Positions 16,893-25,859 of a stretch of DNA of 56,402 nt are shown in pieces. The stretch is from an uncultured Oscillospiraceae bacterium. Lineage in GTDB: Bacteria > Bacillota > Clostridia > Oscillospirales > Oscillospiraceae. The translations under genes were made by a program, and so were the position numbers. Below the pieces are notes generated by a model. It was not told where the DNA came from, made no database searches, and saw nothing but the letters and a program-made list of their open reading frames with translations. Where the stretch lies: the NCBI GenBank assembly GCA_934565425.1, contig CAKTHW010000002.1:1-56402 (forward strand), given 5' to 3'. Each line of letters opens with the position of its first letter. Position 1 is the stretch's first letter.

Positions 16893-17129
16893 ACGAATGT
16901 CTCGGACATGGGTGGTGTCCAGACAAAGCAAACACCCATAGATCAGAGGAGGGACGCCGCTGGCGGACGCATGGGAAAGGATGCGTCTGTCGGATGGGAT
17001 ACCGGAAGGGGTCTGCGCCCAGGCAAGAGGAGCAGGGCTTGCCTGCCGCAGACCGGAAGCTCCAGTTCCGTTGTGTCTCCTCCCGTTACATCAAGTACGG
17101 AACGACGCAAAGGAGTGAAAGAAACTGAT
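16893..17129 (+). ncRNA. Structured 5' leader of the RNase J gene with a probable H-type pseudoknot
   Basis: Stem 1 is GGACA (16904-16908) with TGTCC (16916-16920). Its loop TGGGTG (16909-16914) is exactly complementary to CACCCA (16933-16938), giving an H-type pseudoknot with an A-rich linker. Downstream come GACGCAT/ATGCGTC (about 16966-16987) and a long hairpin in which GGTCTGCG pairs with CGCAGACC and CAGGCAAG with CTTGCCTG (about 17009-17054); GAGGAG pairs with CTCCTC as a possible closing helix. No known riboswitch consensus was recognised. About 237 nt without a gene. Confidence 0.45.
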
Positions 17130-18788
17130 ATGGCAGAAAAACTGAAGATTATCGCCCTGGGCGGTTTGGATGAGATCGGGAAAAACATGACCGTGTTCGA
17201 GTACGGCAACGACCTGATCGTAGTGGACTGCGGCATGGGCTTCCCGGATGACGATATGTATGGCATCGACGTGGTCATCCCGGACATCAGCTACCTGATG
17301 AAGAACCGGGAAAAAATCCGAGGTATTTTCCTCACCCACGGCCACGAAGACCACATTGGCGCACTGCCCTATGTCCTCCGGGACATCCAGGCGCCCATCT
17401 ACGCCACCCGCATGACCGCCGGTCTGGTGGAGCTGAAGCTGGAGGAGCATGGCTTGCTGAAGCAGACCAAGATCCACACCTGTACCGCCGGGGACAAGAT
17501 CAAAGCGGGCCCCTTCACCGTGGAGTTCATCCACATCAACCATTCCATCGCCGACGCCGTGGCCTTCGCCATCCACACCCCCGTGGGGGTCTGCGTCCAC
17601 ACCGGCGACTTTAAGATCGACCCCACCCCCATCTCCGGCGGCATGGCCGACCTGGCGCGGCTGGGACAGCTGGGCAAGGAGGGCGTCCTGCTGATGCTCT
17701 GCGACTCCACCAACGTGGAGCGCTCCGGCTACACCAAGAGCGAACGCAGCGTGGGGGACAGCTTCGACGCCCTCTTCAACGGCTGCGACCAGCGCATCAT
17801 CGTCACCACCTTCTCCTCCAACGTGGATCGCATCCAGCAGGTGGTGAACGTGGCGGCACGGTATGGCCGGAAGGTGGCCGTCTGCGGCCGCAGCATGGAA
17901 AATGCGCTGAAAGTGTCCACTAAGTTAGGCTACATGAAGGTGCCCGATGGCACCCTGGCAGACTTGAATCAGATCAAGAGCCTGCCCAGCAATAAGGTCT
18001 GTATCGTCACCACCGGCAGCCAGGGCGAGACCATGTCTGCCCTCACTCGCATCGCCTTCTCCACCCACCGGCAGATCGAGATCCAGCCCGGCGACCGCAT
18101 CATCCTCTCCGCCTCCGCCATCCCCGGCAACGAGCACGCCATTGGCATGGTCATCAACGAGCTGTACCGGAAGGGCGCGGAAGTGGTCAACGAGCGCCTG
18201 GGCGCGCTCCACGTCTCCGGCCACGCTTGTCAGCAGGAGCTGATGATCATGCACGCCCTGGTGAAGCCCAAGTTCTTCATGCCCGTCCACGGCGAACAGC
18301 GTCACCTGAAGGTACACGCTCAGCTGGCACAGCGGATGGGGATGAATCCGAAGAACATCGTCATCAGCGAGACCGGTCGGGTGGTGGAAGTCACCCGGGA
18401 TCGCATCAAACTGGCGGGCAGCGTCCCCTCTGGCCGGGTACTGGTGGACGGCTACGGCGTGGGCGACGTGGGCAGCGTGGTGCTCCGGGACCGGAAGCGG
18501 CTGGCCGAGGACGGCGTCATCGTGGTGGTGCTCACCCTGTCCGGCGCGGACGGCAGCCTCATCACCGGCCCGGACATCGTCACCCGCGGCTTCGTCTACG
18601 TAAAAGAGTCGGAAGAGCTGATGGAAGCGCTGAAAGAGCTGGCCACCGACGTCATCAACGACTGCGAAGCCCGGCACATCAGCGACTGGGCAGCCATCAA
18701 GGGCGCGGTCAAGGGGGAGATCTCCAGCTTCCTGTATAAGAAGACCAAGCGCAGTCCCATGATCCTGCCGGTCATCATGGAAGTGTAA
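17130..18788 (+). CDS. rnj: Ribonuclease J
   Basis: A 552-residue beta-CASP metallo-beta-lactamase nuclease combining endonuclease and 5'-to-3' exonuclease activity, central to mRNA decay and rRNA maturation in Firmicutes. The metal motif HGHEDHIG lies near residue 70, with further ligands in HINHSIADA and HTGDFKID; the beta-CASP region includes TGSQGE near 293 and the C-terminal HVSGHA near 367. Length matches RNase J1/J2. The ATG at 17130 follows AAAGGAG; an upstream in-frame extension to 16908 crosses the structured leader and lacks homology, so it was rejected. The long leader suggests post-transcriptional control. Confidence 0.95.
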   Translation: MAEKLKIIALGGLDEIGKNMTVFEYGNDLIVVDCGMGFPDDDMYGIDVVIPDISYLMKNREKIRGIFLTHGHEDHIGALPYVLRDIQAPIYATRMTAGLVELKLEEHGLLKQTKIHTCTAGDKIKAGPFTVEFIHINHSIADAVAFAIHTPVGVCVHTGDFKIDPTPISGGMADLARLGQLGKEGVLLMLCDSTNVERSGYTKSERSVGDSFDALFNGCDQRIIVTTFSSNVDRIQQVVNVAARYGRKVAVCGRSMENALKVSTKLGYMKVPDGTLADLNQIKSLPSNKVCIVTTGSQGETMSALTRIAFSTHRQIEIQPGDRIILSASAIPGNEHAIGMVINELYRKGAEVVNERLGALHVSGHACQQELMIMHALVKPKFFMPVHGEQRHLKVHAQLAQRMGMNPKNIVISETGRVVEVTRDRIKLAGSVPSGRVLVDGYGVGDVGSVVLRDRKRLAEDGVIVVVLTLSGADGSLITGPDIVTRGFVYVKESEELMEALKELATDVINDCEARHISDWAAIKGAVKGEISSFLYKKTKRSPMILPVIMEV

Positions 18789-18806
18789 ACGGAATATTGA
18801 GTGACA

Positions 18807-18834
18807 AAAGGCTCCAGGGTTCTGGAGCCTTTTT
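18807..18834 (+). terminator. Terminator of the RNase J gene
   Basis: An 11-bp stem, AAAAGGCTCCAG with CTGGAGCC plus T-run (18807-18834), loop GGTT. Confidence 0.9.
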
Positions 18835-18956
18835 GTGTTGGAAATCGGTCGAAAGAAAATACATCGGTTCTGGTCACAATTTCCTCGCACTTTTTTCAGC
18901 TCCCTTTTAGGAAACTGGGGCACAATAGCCACATCAACCAGAAAGGAGCAATTCCC

Positions 18957-20795
18957 ATGAAACGCATGATCTCCCTTTGCTGCGCAGGTTTGATGGCTTT
19001 CTCTCTGGCCGCCTGCGGCAGTCAGAACGCAACCGCCAGCACCTCCACCCCCCAAGTGACCAGCTCTGTCGTGGGCAAGATCACCACCCTGGACGGCACC
19101 ACCGCCACTCTCCAGCTGGGGGAACTGACGGAAAACCAGCCCGGTGACCCGCCCAGCCAGGACGGCACGCAGCCCAGCGGCGACAATGCCAATGGCGACA
19201 GCAGTGCCAGCGGCCAGACCCAGACCCCGCCGGAGAAGCCGGAGGGGGAAAGCAGCAGCGACAGCAGCACCCAGACTCCGCCGGCAAAACCGGATGGCCA
19301 GGACAACAACCAGTCCAGCAGTGATAACCAGAACAGCACCGCCGGCCAGAACGCCCCGCCCTCTGACGGCCAAGGCCCCGCTCCCGGCAGCACCTTCACC
19401 GCAGGGGAAGAGACCACCACAGTAGACCTGTCCGGTGCCGCTGTCACCAAAGAGAGCCAGGACAGTACCACCGACGCCAGTCTGTCTGACCTGGCGGTAG
19501 GTGACGTGATCGAAGTGACCATGGGCGACGACAACACCGCCACCGCAGTGGTCATCAAGTCCATCGGCGGCGCACCGGGTGGTTCTGACTCCGGCGAAGT
19601 GGACCAGGGCACCAGCGCCAACACCATCGACAAAGACACCGAGGCGTCCAGCACCACCTACACCTCGGACGGCGACGATGAGAACGCCCTGCGGGTCACC
19701 GGTGCCACTGCGACTCTGAACGGCGTCACCGTCAACAAGTCCGGCGGTGCGTCCTCCAATCCCGGCAACGGGGACTTCTACGGCACCAACGCAGCCCTCC
19801 TGGCCACCGACGGTGCCACCGTTACTATCAAAGATGCCACCATTACTTCCAACGCCCAGGGCGGCAACGGCGTCTTCAGCTATGGCAAGGGCACCACGGT
19901 GAACATCTCTGACTCCACCATCACCACCCAGAAGGACAACTCCGGTGGCATCCAGACCACCGGCGGCGGCACCACCAACGCCACCAACCTGACCGTGGAG
20001 ACCAACGGCAACTCCTCCGCTGCCATCCGTTCCGACCGGGGCGGCGGCACCGTCAACGTGGAGAAGGGCACCTACACCAGCAAGGGCTATAACTCCCCCG
20101 CGGTCTACTCCACCGCGGACATCACCGTGAAAAACGCCACCCTGACTGCGGAAAACTCCGAAGCCCTGGTGGTGGAAGGCAAGAACAGCATCACCCTGGA
20201 AAACTGTGACGTCAGCGGCAACATGAGCGACAGCAAGGGCACCAGCTCTTCGGAAAACGTCCACAACGTCATGATCTACCAGTCCATGTCCGGCGACGCG
20301 GAGACTGGCACCGCCAACTTCTCCATGACCGGCGGCACCCTCACCAGCAACAACGGCGACCAGTTCTACGTGACCAACACTGATTGCAACATCACCCTCT
20401 CTGGCGTCACCCTGGTCAACAAAGATTCCGACGGCAAGCTCCTTCGGGTCACCGGCAACTCCGCCACCCGTGGCTGGGGCACCGCTGGCAAGAACGGCGC
20501 ACAGGTGACCTTCACGGCGGACGCACAGACCATGGAGGGGGACATTGAAGTGGATTCCATCTCTACCCTGGATCTGACCCTGAAGAACAACAGCACCTTC
20601 ACCGGCGCCATCAACATCGTGGACAACGCCGACGGCGGCACCGCGGTGGAGAACAACGCCGTGGTCACCATCGAAAAGGGCAGCAAGTGGGTCCTGACCG
20701 GTGACTGCACCCTCACCAGCCTGACCAACAACGGCACCATCGACTTCAACGGCCACACCATCACCCTGGCAGATGGCACCGTGCTGAAGGGCTGA
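18957..20795 (+). CDS. Secreted lipoprotein with low-complexity stalk and beta-helix (pectate-lyase-like) domain
   Basis: A 612-residue protein. A lipoprotein signal peptide ends in FSLAAC (Cys near residue 20), so it is anchored to the membrane outer face. A short domain (about 30-60) is followed by a Pro/Gln/Ser/Gly-rich stalk to about 145 that contains two near repeats of the TPPEKPEGES / TPPAKPDGQ type. After a VGDVIEVTMGDDNTAT strand region, residues about 225-610 are irregular repeats rich in Asn, Thr and Gly (TVTIKDATIT, TVNISDSTIT, DITVKNATLT, SITLENCDVS), as in right-handed beta-helix adhesins or carbohydrate-binding surface proteins. No catalytic acid cluster was evident. The ATG at 18957 follows AAAGGAG. 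A single gene between terminators. Confidence 0.8.
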   Translation: MKRMISLCCAGLMAFSLAACGSQNATASTSTPQVTSSVVGKITTLDGTTATLQLGELTENQPGDPPSQDGTQPSGDNANGDSSASGQTQTPPEKPEGESSSDSSTQTPPAKPDGQDNNQSSSDNQNSTAGQNAPPSDGQGPAPGSTFTAGEETTTVDLSGAAVTKESQDSTTDASLSDLAVGDVIEVTMGDDNTATAVVIKSIGGAPGGSDSGEVDQGTSANTIDKDTEASSTTYTSDGDDENALRVTGATATLNGVTVNKSGGASSNPGNGDFYGTNAALLATDGATVTIKDATITSNAQGGNGVFSYGKGTTVNISDSTITTQKDNSGGIQTTGGGTTNATNLTVETNGNSSAAIRSDRGGGTVNVEKGTYTSKGYNSPAVYSTADITVKNATLTAENSEALVVEGKNSITLENCDVSGNMSDSKGTSSSENVHNVMIYQSMSGDAETGTANFSMTGGTLTSNNGDQFYVTNTDCNITLSGVTLVNKDSDGKLLRVTGNSATRGWGTAGKNGAQVTFTADAQTMEGDIEVDSISTLDLTLKNNSTFTGAINIVDNADGGTAVENNAVVTIEKGSKWVLTGDCTLTSLTNNGTIDFNGHTITLADGTVLKG

Positions 20796-20835
20796 TCTGA
20801 TCACCAAAATAGCGCAGCAGCTGTTTTCAGATAGA

Positions 20836-20870
20836 AAAAAACACCGACTCCCTTGGGAGTCGGTGTTTTG
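20836..20870. terminator. Bidirectional terminator between the lipoprotein gene and the small membrane protein
   Basis: ACACCGACTCCC with GGGAGTCGGTGT (about 20841-20866), flanked by an A-run on the left and a T-run on the right, so it can serve both strands. Confidence 0.9.
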
Positions 20871-20872
20871 TG

Positions 20873-21040
20873 TTAGTCGCCGGTGTCCAGATCGAACTGG
20901 ATCTTTTCTACCTTGGGGTCCTCCTCCGGTTCAGCCGTCAGATTCAGGCGGGAGCACAGCCGCTCCAGCACGCAGACGAAGGCGCAGAGGCTGGCGAAGA
21001 AGGCGGCCATCGCCAGCAGGAATTTGATGAAACGTTTCAT
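20873..21040 (-). CDS. Small single-pass membrane protein, unknown function
   Basis: A 55-residue protein: a basic start (MKRFIKF), one hydrophobic helix at about 7-27, and an acidic C-terminus (EPEEDPKVEKIQFDLD). The ATG at 21040 follows GGGAGGT. It is the last gene of a probable three-gene unit with the HD hydrolase (36 bp upstream) and the zinc-ribbon membrane protein. No family was recognised. Confidence 0.7.
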   Translation of the reverse strand: MKRFIKFLLAMAAFFASLCAFVCVLERLCSRLNLTAEPEEDPKVEKIQFDLDTGD

Positions 21041-21076
21041 AAGATTACCTCCCAAAATCGGTTGGTTTGGTGTGGG

Positions 21077-21754
21077 TCACAGCCAGACCTTTTCTCGGTC
21101 TCGATGCTTGAGCATTTCCGGCACGAAGTCGGGCACCAGCGGCAGACCCACCACCGTCTGATAGCGGATATACAGTTCTTGGGCAAACCGTTCCCGGCGC
21201 ACGGAGCTTTCCCGGCGCAGGAACTTCACATCCAGGTCGCAGATGCGCACCCGATCCAGCCCATCGGCGTCCTTGAGCAGCTGAGCGATGTTCTTCGCCC
21301 GCACCATATCCGCCGGATGGTACTTGTCCAACACGCTCTGCAGCTCCTTCTCCTTCCGGGAGTGGGCTTCCACAGCAGCTTGCAGAATGAGCAAGTCCTC
21401 GCCCGCGCGGCCGGTGACCAGGCCGATGAAGCGAGCGGCTACGCTGCCGTGCTCAAAATCCAGGCTGTCCCGGCTGCGGCCGATGTCGTGATAGGAACAG
21501 GCGTCCAGCAGCAAATAGGTGTCCGCTTCGTTCAGCGCCTCGTCCATGGCGCACATAGCGCCGTGACAGAGGGTGCGCTCGATGTGCCCCAGACCGTGGA
21601 TCTTGCTCTCATAGAGCACGTCCAAGTCCAGGCGTTCCACGGCGTGGACGAAGCGGGGATAAAACTGCCAGGATTGAAACCGGTCTACCAACGGCTGTAA
21701 TTGCGCCCAGTCTCGTCTGTTCAGCAGGTCTAGCAGAATACTTTTCCGCACCAT
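21077..21754 (-). CDS. HD-domain phosphohydrolase
   Basis: A 225-residue cytosolic protein of the HD superfamily. The metal-binding residues are visible in order: H in HGLGHIERT near 54, HD in CSYHDIGRS near 88, a helper H in VEAHSRKE near 130 and D in KDADGLDR near 162. This is the small stand-alone form often annotated as HD-domain hydrolase, and its substrate (nucleotide or polyphosphate ester) cannot be told. The ATG at 21754 follows AAAGGAG. It sits 37 bp after the zinc-ribbon membrane gene and 36 bp before the small membrane protein. Confidence 0.88.
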   Translation of the reverse strand: MVRKSILLDLLNRRDWAQLQPLVDRFQSWQFYPRFVHAVERLDLDVLYESKIHGLGHIERTLCHGAMCAMDEALNEADTYLLLDACSYHDIGRSRDSLDFEHGSVAARFIGLVTGRAGEDLLILQAAVEAHSRKEKELQSVLDKYHPADMVRAKNIAQLLKDADGLDRVRICDLDVKFLRRESSVRRERFAQELYIRYQTVVGLPLVPDFVPEMLKHRDREKVWL

Positions 21755-21791
21755 GGGTCTGGACTCCTTTCATAAAGACAATATCGCAGGA

Positions 21792-22316
21792 TCACTTGCC
21801 GGAAAGCGGGGAATTGCAATAGGAACAGACACCAGAGAAACCAGCTCGCACTTGATTGGAGCCGCCGCAGTTGGGGCAGATGACAGTGACATAGTTGTCT
21901 GCTGCTGTGATGTTGGTCAAAATAATGGCAGCTTCTCCGCTTTGGTTCAAATAGCAGTTGACCAGGTAGCCTCGGTTCATGGCGCGATTCAACTCGGCCA
22001 ATCTTTTGTCATAGGACATATTGAGCTGTTTTGCCAGATCGCGAACCAGGATGGTGCCGGTAGCGTTGGCGGAAAAGATGGTGGCAAACCGCTTTGGCAG
22101 TCTGACCTGATTTTGATTGAGGATGCCCAGGAGGAACACTGCGCCGAACATGACGAGCATGACGAGATAGGTGGCCAAGCCGGAGCGCAGCTTGGCGTTT
22201 CCGGCCAGGCCGGCGACGATACCGTACACGCTCATAGCGGTGAAGATACCGCCCACAATGAGCAAGCGCTTTGCGGATTTTACTCTTTTGGAGATCAGTT
22301 CGTTTGATAAGTACAT
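21792..22316 (-). CDS. Two-helix membrane protein with C-terminal zinc ribbon
   Basis: A 174-residue protein. Two transmembrane helices lie at about 18-38 and 48-66. A cytosolic winged-helix-like stretch (about 85-120, VRDLAKQLNMSYDKRLAELNRAMNRGYL) follows, and a zinc ribbon CPNCG-x11-CSYCN ends the chain. I do not recognise a named family; zinc ribbons of this kind mediate protein or nucleic-acid contacts. It is the first gene of the three-gene minus-strand unit and has a promoter just upstream. Confidence 0.75.
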   Translation of the reverse strand: MYLSNELISKRVKSAKRLLIVGGIFTAMSVYGIVAGLAGNAKLRSGLATYLVMLVMFGAVFLLGILNQNQVRLPKRFATIFSANATGTILVRDLAKQLNMSYDKRLAELNRAMNRGYLVNCYLNQSGEAAIILTNITAADNYVTVICPNCGGSNQVRAGFSGVCSYCNSPLSGK

Positions 22317-22361
22317 AGGAGCACCTCGGATTATAAATTAAGATGTAAGCAATCCAAGTAT

Positions 22362-22391
22362 ACTATAAAACTGCGTGGAAAACCACTGCAA
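22362..22391 (-). promoter_or_regulatory. Likely promoter of the zinc-ribbon / HD / small-protein unit
   Basis: Minus-strand TTGCAG (22386-22391), 18 bp, TATAGT (22362-22367), just downstream of the ilvD terminator. Confidence 0.45.
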
Positions 22392-22393
22392 AG

Positions 22394-22432
22394 TGAAAAA
22401 AACTGTGCCAAAGTTTCAAACTTTGGCACAGT
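22394..22432 (-). terminator. Terminator of ilvD
   Basis: A near-perfect inverted repeat with the 12-bp stem ACTGTGCCAAAG / CTTTGGCACAGT (22402-22432), followed on the minus strand by seven T. It lies 37 bp after the ilvD stop. Confidence 0.92.
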
Positions 22433-22469
22433 GGGAACAGGCGGAGGGGGAAGACGTTTCTTCGACGCC

Positions 22470-24143
22470 TTAGTTCCCCTGCAATACGGCCCCCTGGTCA
22501 GCGCTGGTGACCAGGGCAGCGTACCGTGCCAGATAACCGGTCTTGACCTTCGGCTCCGGACACACCCAAGCGGCCTTTCGGGCGGCCAGGACGTCTTCGG
22601 GCACATCCAGGGAGATGGTGTGGTTGGGGATGTCGATGGAGATGGTGTCGCCCTCTTCTACCAGGCCGATGAGACCACCGGCAGCGGCTTCGGGGGACAC
22701 GTGACCGATGGAAGCACCCCGGGTGGCACCGGAGAACCGACCGTCGGTGATGAGCGCCACGCTCTCGCCCAGGCCCATGCCGCAGATGGCGGAGGTGGGG
22801 TTGAGCATTTCCCGCATACCGGGGCCGCCCTTGGGGCCTTCGTAGCGGATGACCACCACATCACCAGGTTTGATCTGTCCAGCGTAGATGACGGCGATGG
22901 CATCTTCTTCGCTGTCAAAGACCCGGGCAGGGCCGGTGTGTACCAGCATTTCCGGTGCCACAGCGGCTTGCTTGACCACGCATCCGTGAGGAGCCAGGTT
23001 GCCGAACAGGACGGCAATGCCGCCGGTGGCCATGTAGGGGTTGTCCATGGGTCGGATGATCTCCGGGTTCAGGTTGTCCGCATGGGCGATATTCTCGGCC
23101 ATGGTCTTGCCAGTGCAGGTCATCACATCGGTGTGGAGCAGACCGGCGTCTGCCAGCTCCTTCATAACGGCGTAGACGCCGCCGGCACGATCCAAGTCCT
23201 CCATATAGGTGAATCCGGCGGGCGCCAGGTGGCACAGGTTGGGGGTCTTGGCGGCGATCTCGTTGGAGTGCTGGAGGTTCAGCTGGATACCGCACTCGTG
23301 GGCGATCGCGGGCAGGTGGAGCATGGTGTTGGTGGAGCAGCCCAGGGCCATGTCCACGGTCTCAGCATTGTGGAAGGCTTCCGGAGTCATGATATCCCGG
23401 GGGCGGATGTTCTGCTTGACCAGCTCCATCACCTGCATACCAGCCTTTTTGGCCAGACGCAGACGGGCGGAGTAGGGGGCGGGGATGGTGCCGTTGCCGG
23501 ACAGACCCATGCCGATGGCTTCGGTCAGGCAGTTCATGGAGTTGGCGGTGTACATACCGGAACAGCTGCCGCAGCTGGGACAGGCGTTTTCAATGTATTC
23601 CTCTACACCCGCTTCATCCAGGGTTCCAGCGTGATACGCGCCCACCGCCTCGAACATATGGCTCAAGCAGGTGCGGCGGCCATCCTTCAGGTGACCGGCC
23701 AGCATGGGGCCGCCGGAGACGAAGATGGTGGGCACATTGACTCGTGCGGCGGCCATGAGCAGACCAGGCACGTTCTTGTCACAGTTGGGGATCATGACCA
23801 GACCATCGAACTGGTGGGCGATGGCCATACATTCCGTGGAGTCAGCGATCAGATCACGGGTGACCAGGGAGTATTTCATGCCGATGTGCCCCATAGCGAT
23901 GCCGTCACAGACGGCGATAGCGGGGAACATGATGGGGGTGCCGCCTGCCATGCGGACGCCGGCTTTGACGGCCTCGGTGATCTTGTCCAAATGCATGTGG
24001 CCAGGGACGATCTCGTTGTAGGAACTGACGATGCCGATGAGGGGCCGGTCAGTTTCTTCTTTGGTAAAGCCCAGCGCCGCGAACAGACTGCGGTTGGGAG
24101 CGCGATCCACCCCTTGGGTGACGTTAGCAGATTTCAGTGCCAT
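22470..24143 (-). CDS. ilvD: Dihydroxy-acid dehydratase
   Basis: A 557-residue Fe-S dehydratase that converts 2,3-dihydroxy-isovalerate and -methylvalerate to the 2-keto acids of valine and isoleucine. The cluster cysteines are in PNCDKN (near 118) and [11 protein letters not shown] (near 190), and the C-terminal TDGRFSG and GHVSPEA motifs are intact. The ATG at 24143 follows AAGGAGGAA; a longer in-frame reading to 24320 runs through a terminator hairpin and was rejected. Last of the ilv cluster on this strand; a terminator-like hairpin lies between it and ilvC, so its dose may be set separately. Confidence 0.96.
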   Translation of the reverse strand: MALKSANVTQGVDRAPNRSLFAALGFTKEETDRPLIGIVSSYNEIVPGHMHLDKITEAVKAGVRMAGGTPIMFPAIAVCDGIAMGHIGMKYSLVTRDLIADSTECMAIAHQFDGLVMIPNCDKNVPGLLMAAARVNVPTIFVSGGPMLAGHLKDGRRTCLSHMFEAVGAYHAGTLDEAGVEEYIENACPSCGSCSGMYTANSMNCLTEAIGMGLSGNGTIPAPYSARLRLAKKAGMQVMELVKQNIRPRDIMTPEAFHNAETVDMALGCSTNTMLHLPAIAHECGIQLNLQHSNEIAAKTPNLCHLAPAGFTYMEDLDRAGGVYAVMKELADAGLLHTDVMTCTGKTMAENIAHADNLNPEIIRPMDNPYMATGGIAVLFGNLAPHGCVVKQAAVAPEMLVHTGPARVFDSEEDAIAVIYAGQIKPGDVVVIRYEGPKGGPGMREMLNPTSAICGMGLGESVALITDGRFSGATRGASIGHVSPEAAAGGLIGLVEEGDTISIDIPNHTISLDVPEDVLAARKAAWVCPEPKVKTGYLARYAALVTSADQGAVLQGN

Positions 24144-24236
24144 ATGGGAGTTCCTCCTTGATCGGTTTGATATAATCGTATATGCAAGGGCCAGTATCAT
24201 CACGGAGATGAGATTCGCCGCTGAATATACGGGGCG

Positions 24237-24267
24237 AAAAGTGGGGAGGCAGAATCTGCCTCCCCAC
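24237..24267 (-). terminator. Strong hairpin between ilvC and ilvD
   Basis: A 12-bp perfect stem, GTGGGGAGGCAG with its complement (24241-24252 / 24256-24267), followed on the minus strand by only four T. It probably causes partial termination or mRNA stabilisation rather than a full stop, since no strong ilvD promoter was found below it. Confidence 0.65.
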
Positions 24268-24280
24268 GCCATTGGTTGTA

Positions 24281-25300
24281 TCAGGTGGAAGCGGTATCGG
24301 GATCGACGTCGTCGCCCCACAGCATATTCTTGCGCAGCTCTGCGCCCACAGTCTCCATGGGGTGAGCGGCCAGCATCTTGCGCTTGGAGTTGAAGTAGCA
24401 GCGGCCGTTGTTGTTCTCAGCGATCCACTTGCCGGCGAAGGTGCCGTCTTGGATTTCAGTCAGAACCTGCTTCATGCGCGCTTTCGTCTCCTCGTAGGGC
24501 AGGATACGAGTGCCGGAGACGTATTCACCATATTCAGCGGTGTCGGAGATGGAGTAGTTCATCATAGCAACGCCGCCCTTGTTGATCAGGTCGATGATGA
24601 GCTTCATCTCGTGGATGCATTCAAAGTAAGCGTTTTCGGGTTCGTAGCCAGCTTCCACCAGGGTCTCGAAGCCCAGCTTCATCAGCTCGACCACGCCGCC
24701 GCACAGGACAGCCTGTTCACCGAACAGGTCGGTCTCAGTCTCATCGGAGAAGGTGGTCTCCATGACGCCGCCGCGGGAGCCGCCGATGCCGGCGGCATAG
24801 GCCAGGCCGATCTTGTAGGCGTTGCCGGAGGCGTTCTGTTCCACAGCGATCAGGCAGGGAACGCCCTTGCCGTTGACATACAGGGAGCGGACGGTGTGGC
24901 CGGGGCCCTTGGGAGCGATCATGAACACGTCCACGTCAGCGGGGGGAACGATCTGCTTGAAGCGGATGTTGAAGCCGTGTGCGAAAGCCAGAGCCTTGCC
25001 GGCGGTCAGGTTGGGAGCGATGTCCTTCTTGTACATAGCGGCCTGCTTTTCATCGTTGATGAGGATCATGATGATGTCAGCAGCCTTGGTAGCCTCAGCG
25101 GTGGTCATGACGGTGAAGCCGTCTGCTGCTGCGACCTTGGCGCTCTTGGAGCCCTCGTAGAGGCCGATGATGACGTCACAGCCGGAATCTCTCAGGTTCA
25201 GAGCGTGGGCATGGCCCTGGGAGCCGTAGCCGATGATAGCGATTTTCTTGCCGTCCAGATAAGAGAGGTCACAATCCTTCTCATAGTACATTTTTGCCAT
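24281..25300 (-). CDS. ilvC: Ketol-acid reductoisomerase, class I
   Basis: A 339-residue NAD(P)H and Mg-dependent enzyme of valine, isoleucine and leucine synthesis. The Rossmann motif [18 protein letters not shown] starts near residue 22, APKGPGH lies near 133, and the metal/substrate acids are in [10 protein letters not shown] near 190 and [10 protein letters not shown] near 226. Length and motifs fit the short class I form. The ATG at 25300 sits behind AAAGGAG and overlaps the 3' end of ilvN by 20 bp, implying translational coupling. The C-terminal tail [12 protein letters not shown] is ordinary. Confidence 0.97.
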   Translation of the reverse strand: MAKMYYEKDCDLSYLDGKKIAIIGYGSQGHAHALNLRDSGCDVIIGLYEGSKSAKVAAADGFTVMTTAEATKAADIIMILINDEKQAAMYKKDIAPNLTAGKALAFAHGFNIRFKQIVPPADVDVFMIAPKGPGHTVRSLYVNGKGVPCLIAVEQNASGNAYKIGLAYAAGIGGSRGGVMETTFSDETETDLFGEQAVLCGGVVELMKLGFETLVEAGYEPENAYFECIHEMKLIIDLINKGGVAMMNYSISDTAEYGEYVSGTRILPYEETKARMKQVLTEIQDGTFAGKWIAENNNGRCYFNSKRKMLAAHPMETVGAELRKNMLWGDDVDPDTAST

Positions 25301-25838
25301 AATCAAATTCTCCTTTAACTTTGGTGTCTTCGTCTAATGTATACTGACCACGTTCCAGGGCGACCATACCGGTGCGGGCCAATTCCAGAATACCGAATTC
25401 GGCCAGCAGCCCTTCGATGGCAGCGTCCTTGCTCTCCGAGCCGATGACGGCTACGGTGATAGAGGCCAGGGAGACGTCAATGATGGATGCCCGGAAGATG
25501 TTGGCGATCTGAATGACTTCGTTGCGCACTTCACGGGTTTCCGCCCGCACTTTGATGAGCACCAGCTCTCTGCGGATGCTGTGCTCCGGTGCCAGCAGCT
25601 TGATGGAATGAACCACGAACATCTTGCCCAGCTGGTTCATGATCTGGGTGATTTGCATATCGTCCGCCAGCACCTCAATGGTGATACGGGATACTTCGGG
25701 GTTGTCGGTTGCGCCCACCGCCAGGGATTCGATGTTGTAGCCCTTACGGGAGAACAGCCGGGACACCTGGCTCAGAACGCCGGAGGCGTTGTCTACCAGG
25801 ACAGAGAGGGTATGACGGGTTGCGTTTTCGTTGATCAT
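25281..25838 (-). CDS. ilvN: Acetolactate synthase small (regulatory) subunit
   Basis: A 185-residue protein. The N-terminal ACT domain (about 8-80; [30 protein letters not shown]) binds valine for feedback inhibition; the C-terminal half (about 85-170) is the usual IlvH extension that activates the large subunit. It starts 21 bp after ilvB stops and ends inside ilvC. The last residues ([11 protein letters not shown]) overlap the ilvC start region. Confidence 0.96.
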   Translation of the reverse strand: MINENATRHTLSVLVDNASGVLSQVSRLFSRKGYNIESLAVGATDNPEVSRITIEVLADDMQITQIMNQLGKMFVVHSIKLLAPEHSIRRELVLIKVRAETREVRNEVIQIANIFRASIIDVSLASITVAVIGSESKDAAIEGLLAEFGILELARTGMVALERGQYTLDEDTKVKGEFDYGKNVL

Positions 25839-25859
25839 AGTCTCAAAGCCTCCTTTCCG

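Noticed and set aside
16909..16920. GGGTGGTGTCC resembling a T-box core
   Set aside because: It lacks the GGTACC-type sequence, stem I and a terminator; the segment is better explained by the pseudoknot.
16908..17129. An N-terminal extension of RNase J to 16908
   Set aside because: It would translate the structured leader; the ATG at 17130 has a proper site and begins exactly where family homology starts.
17925..20807. A 960-codon open frame antisense to RNase J and the lipoprotein
   Set aside because: It crosses two genes and two terminators, is Gly/Ala/Val/His-rich, and mirrors the repeated codons of the sense strand.
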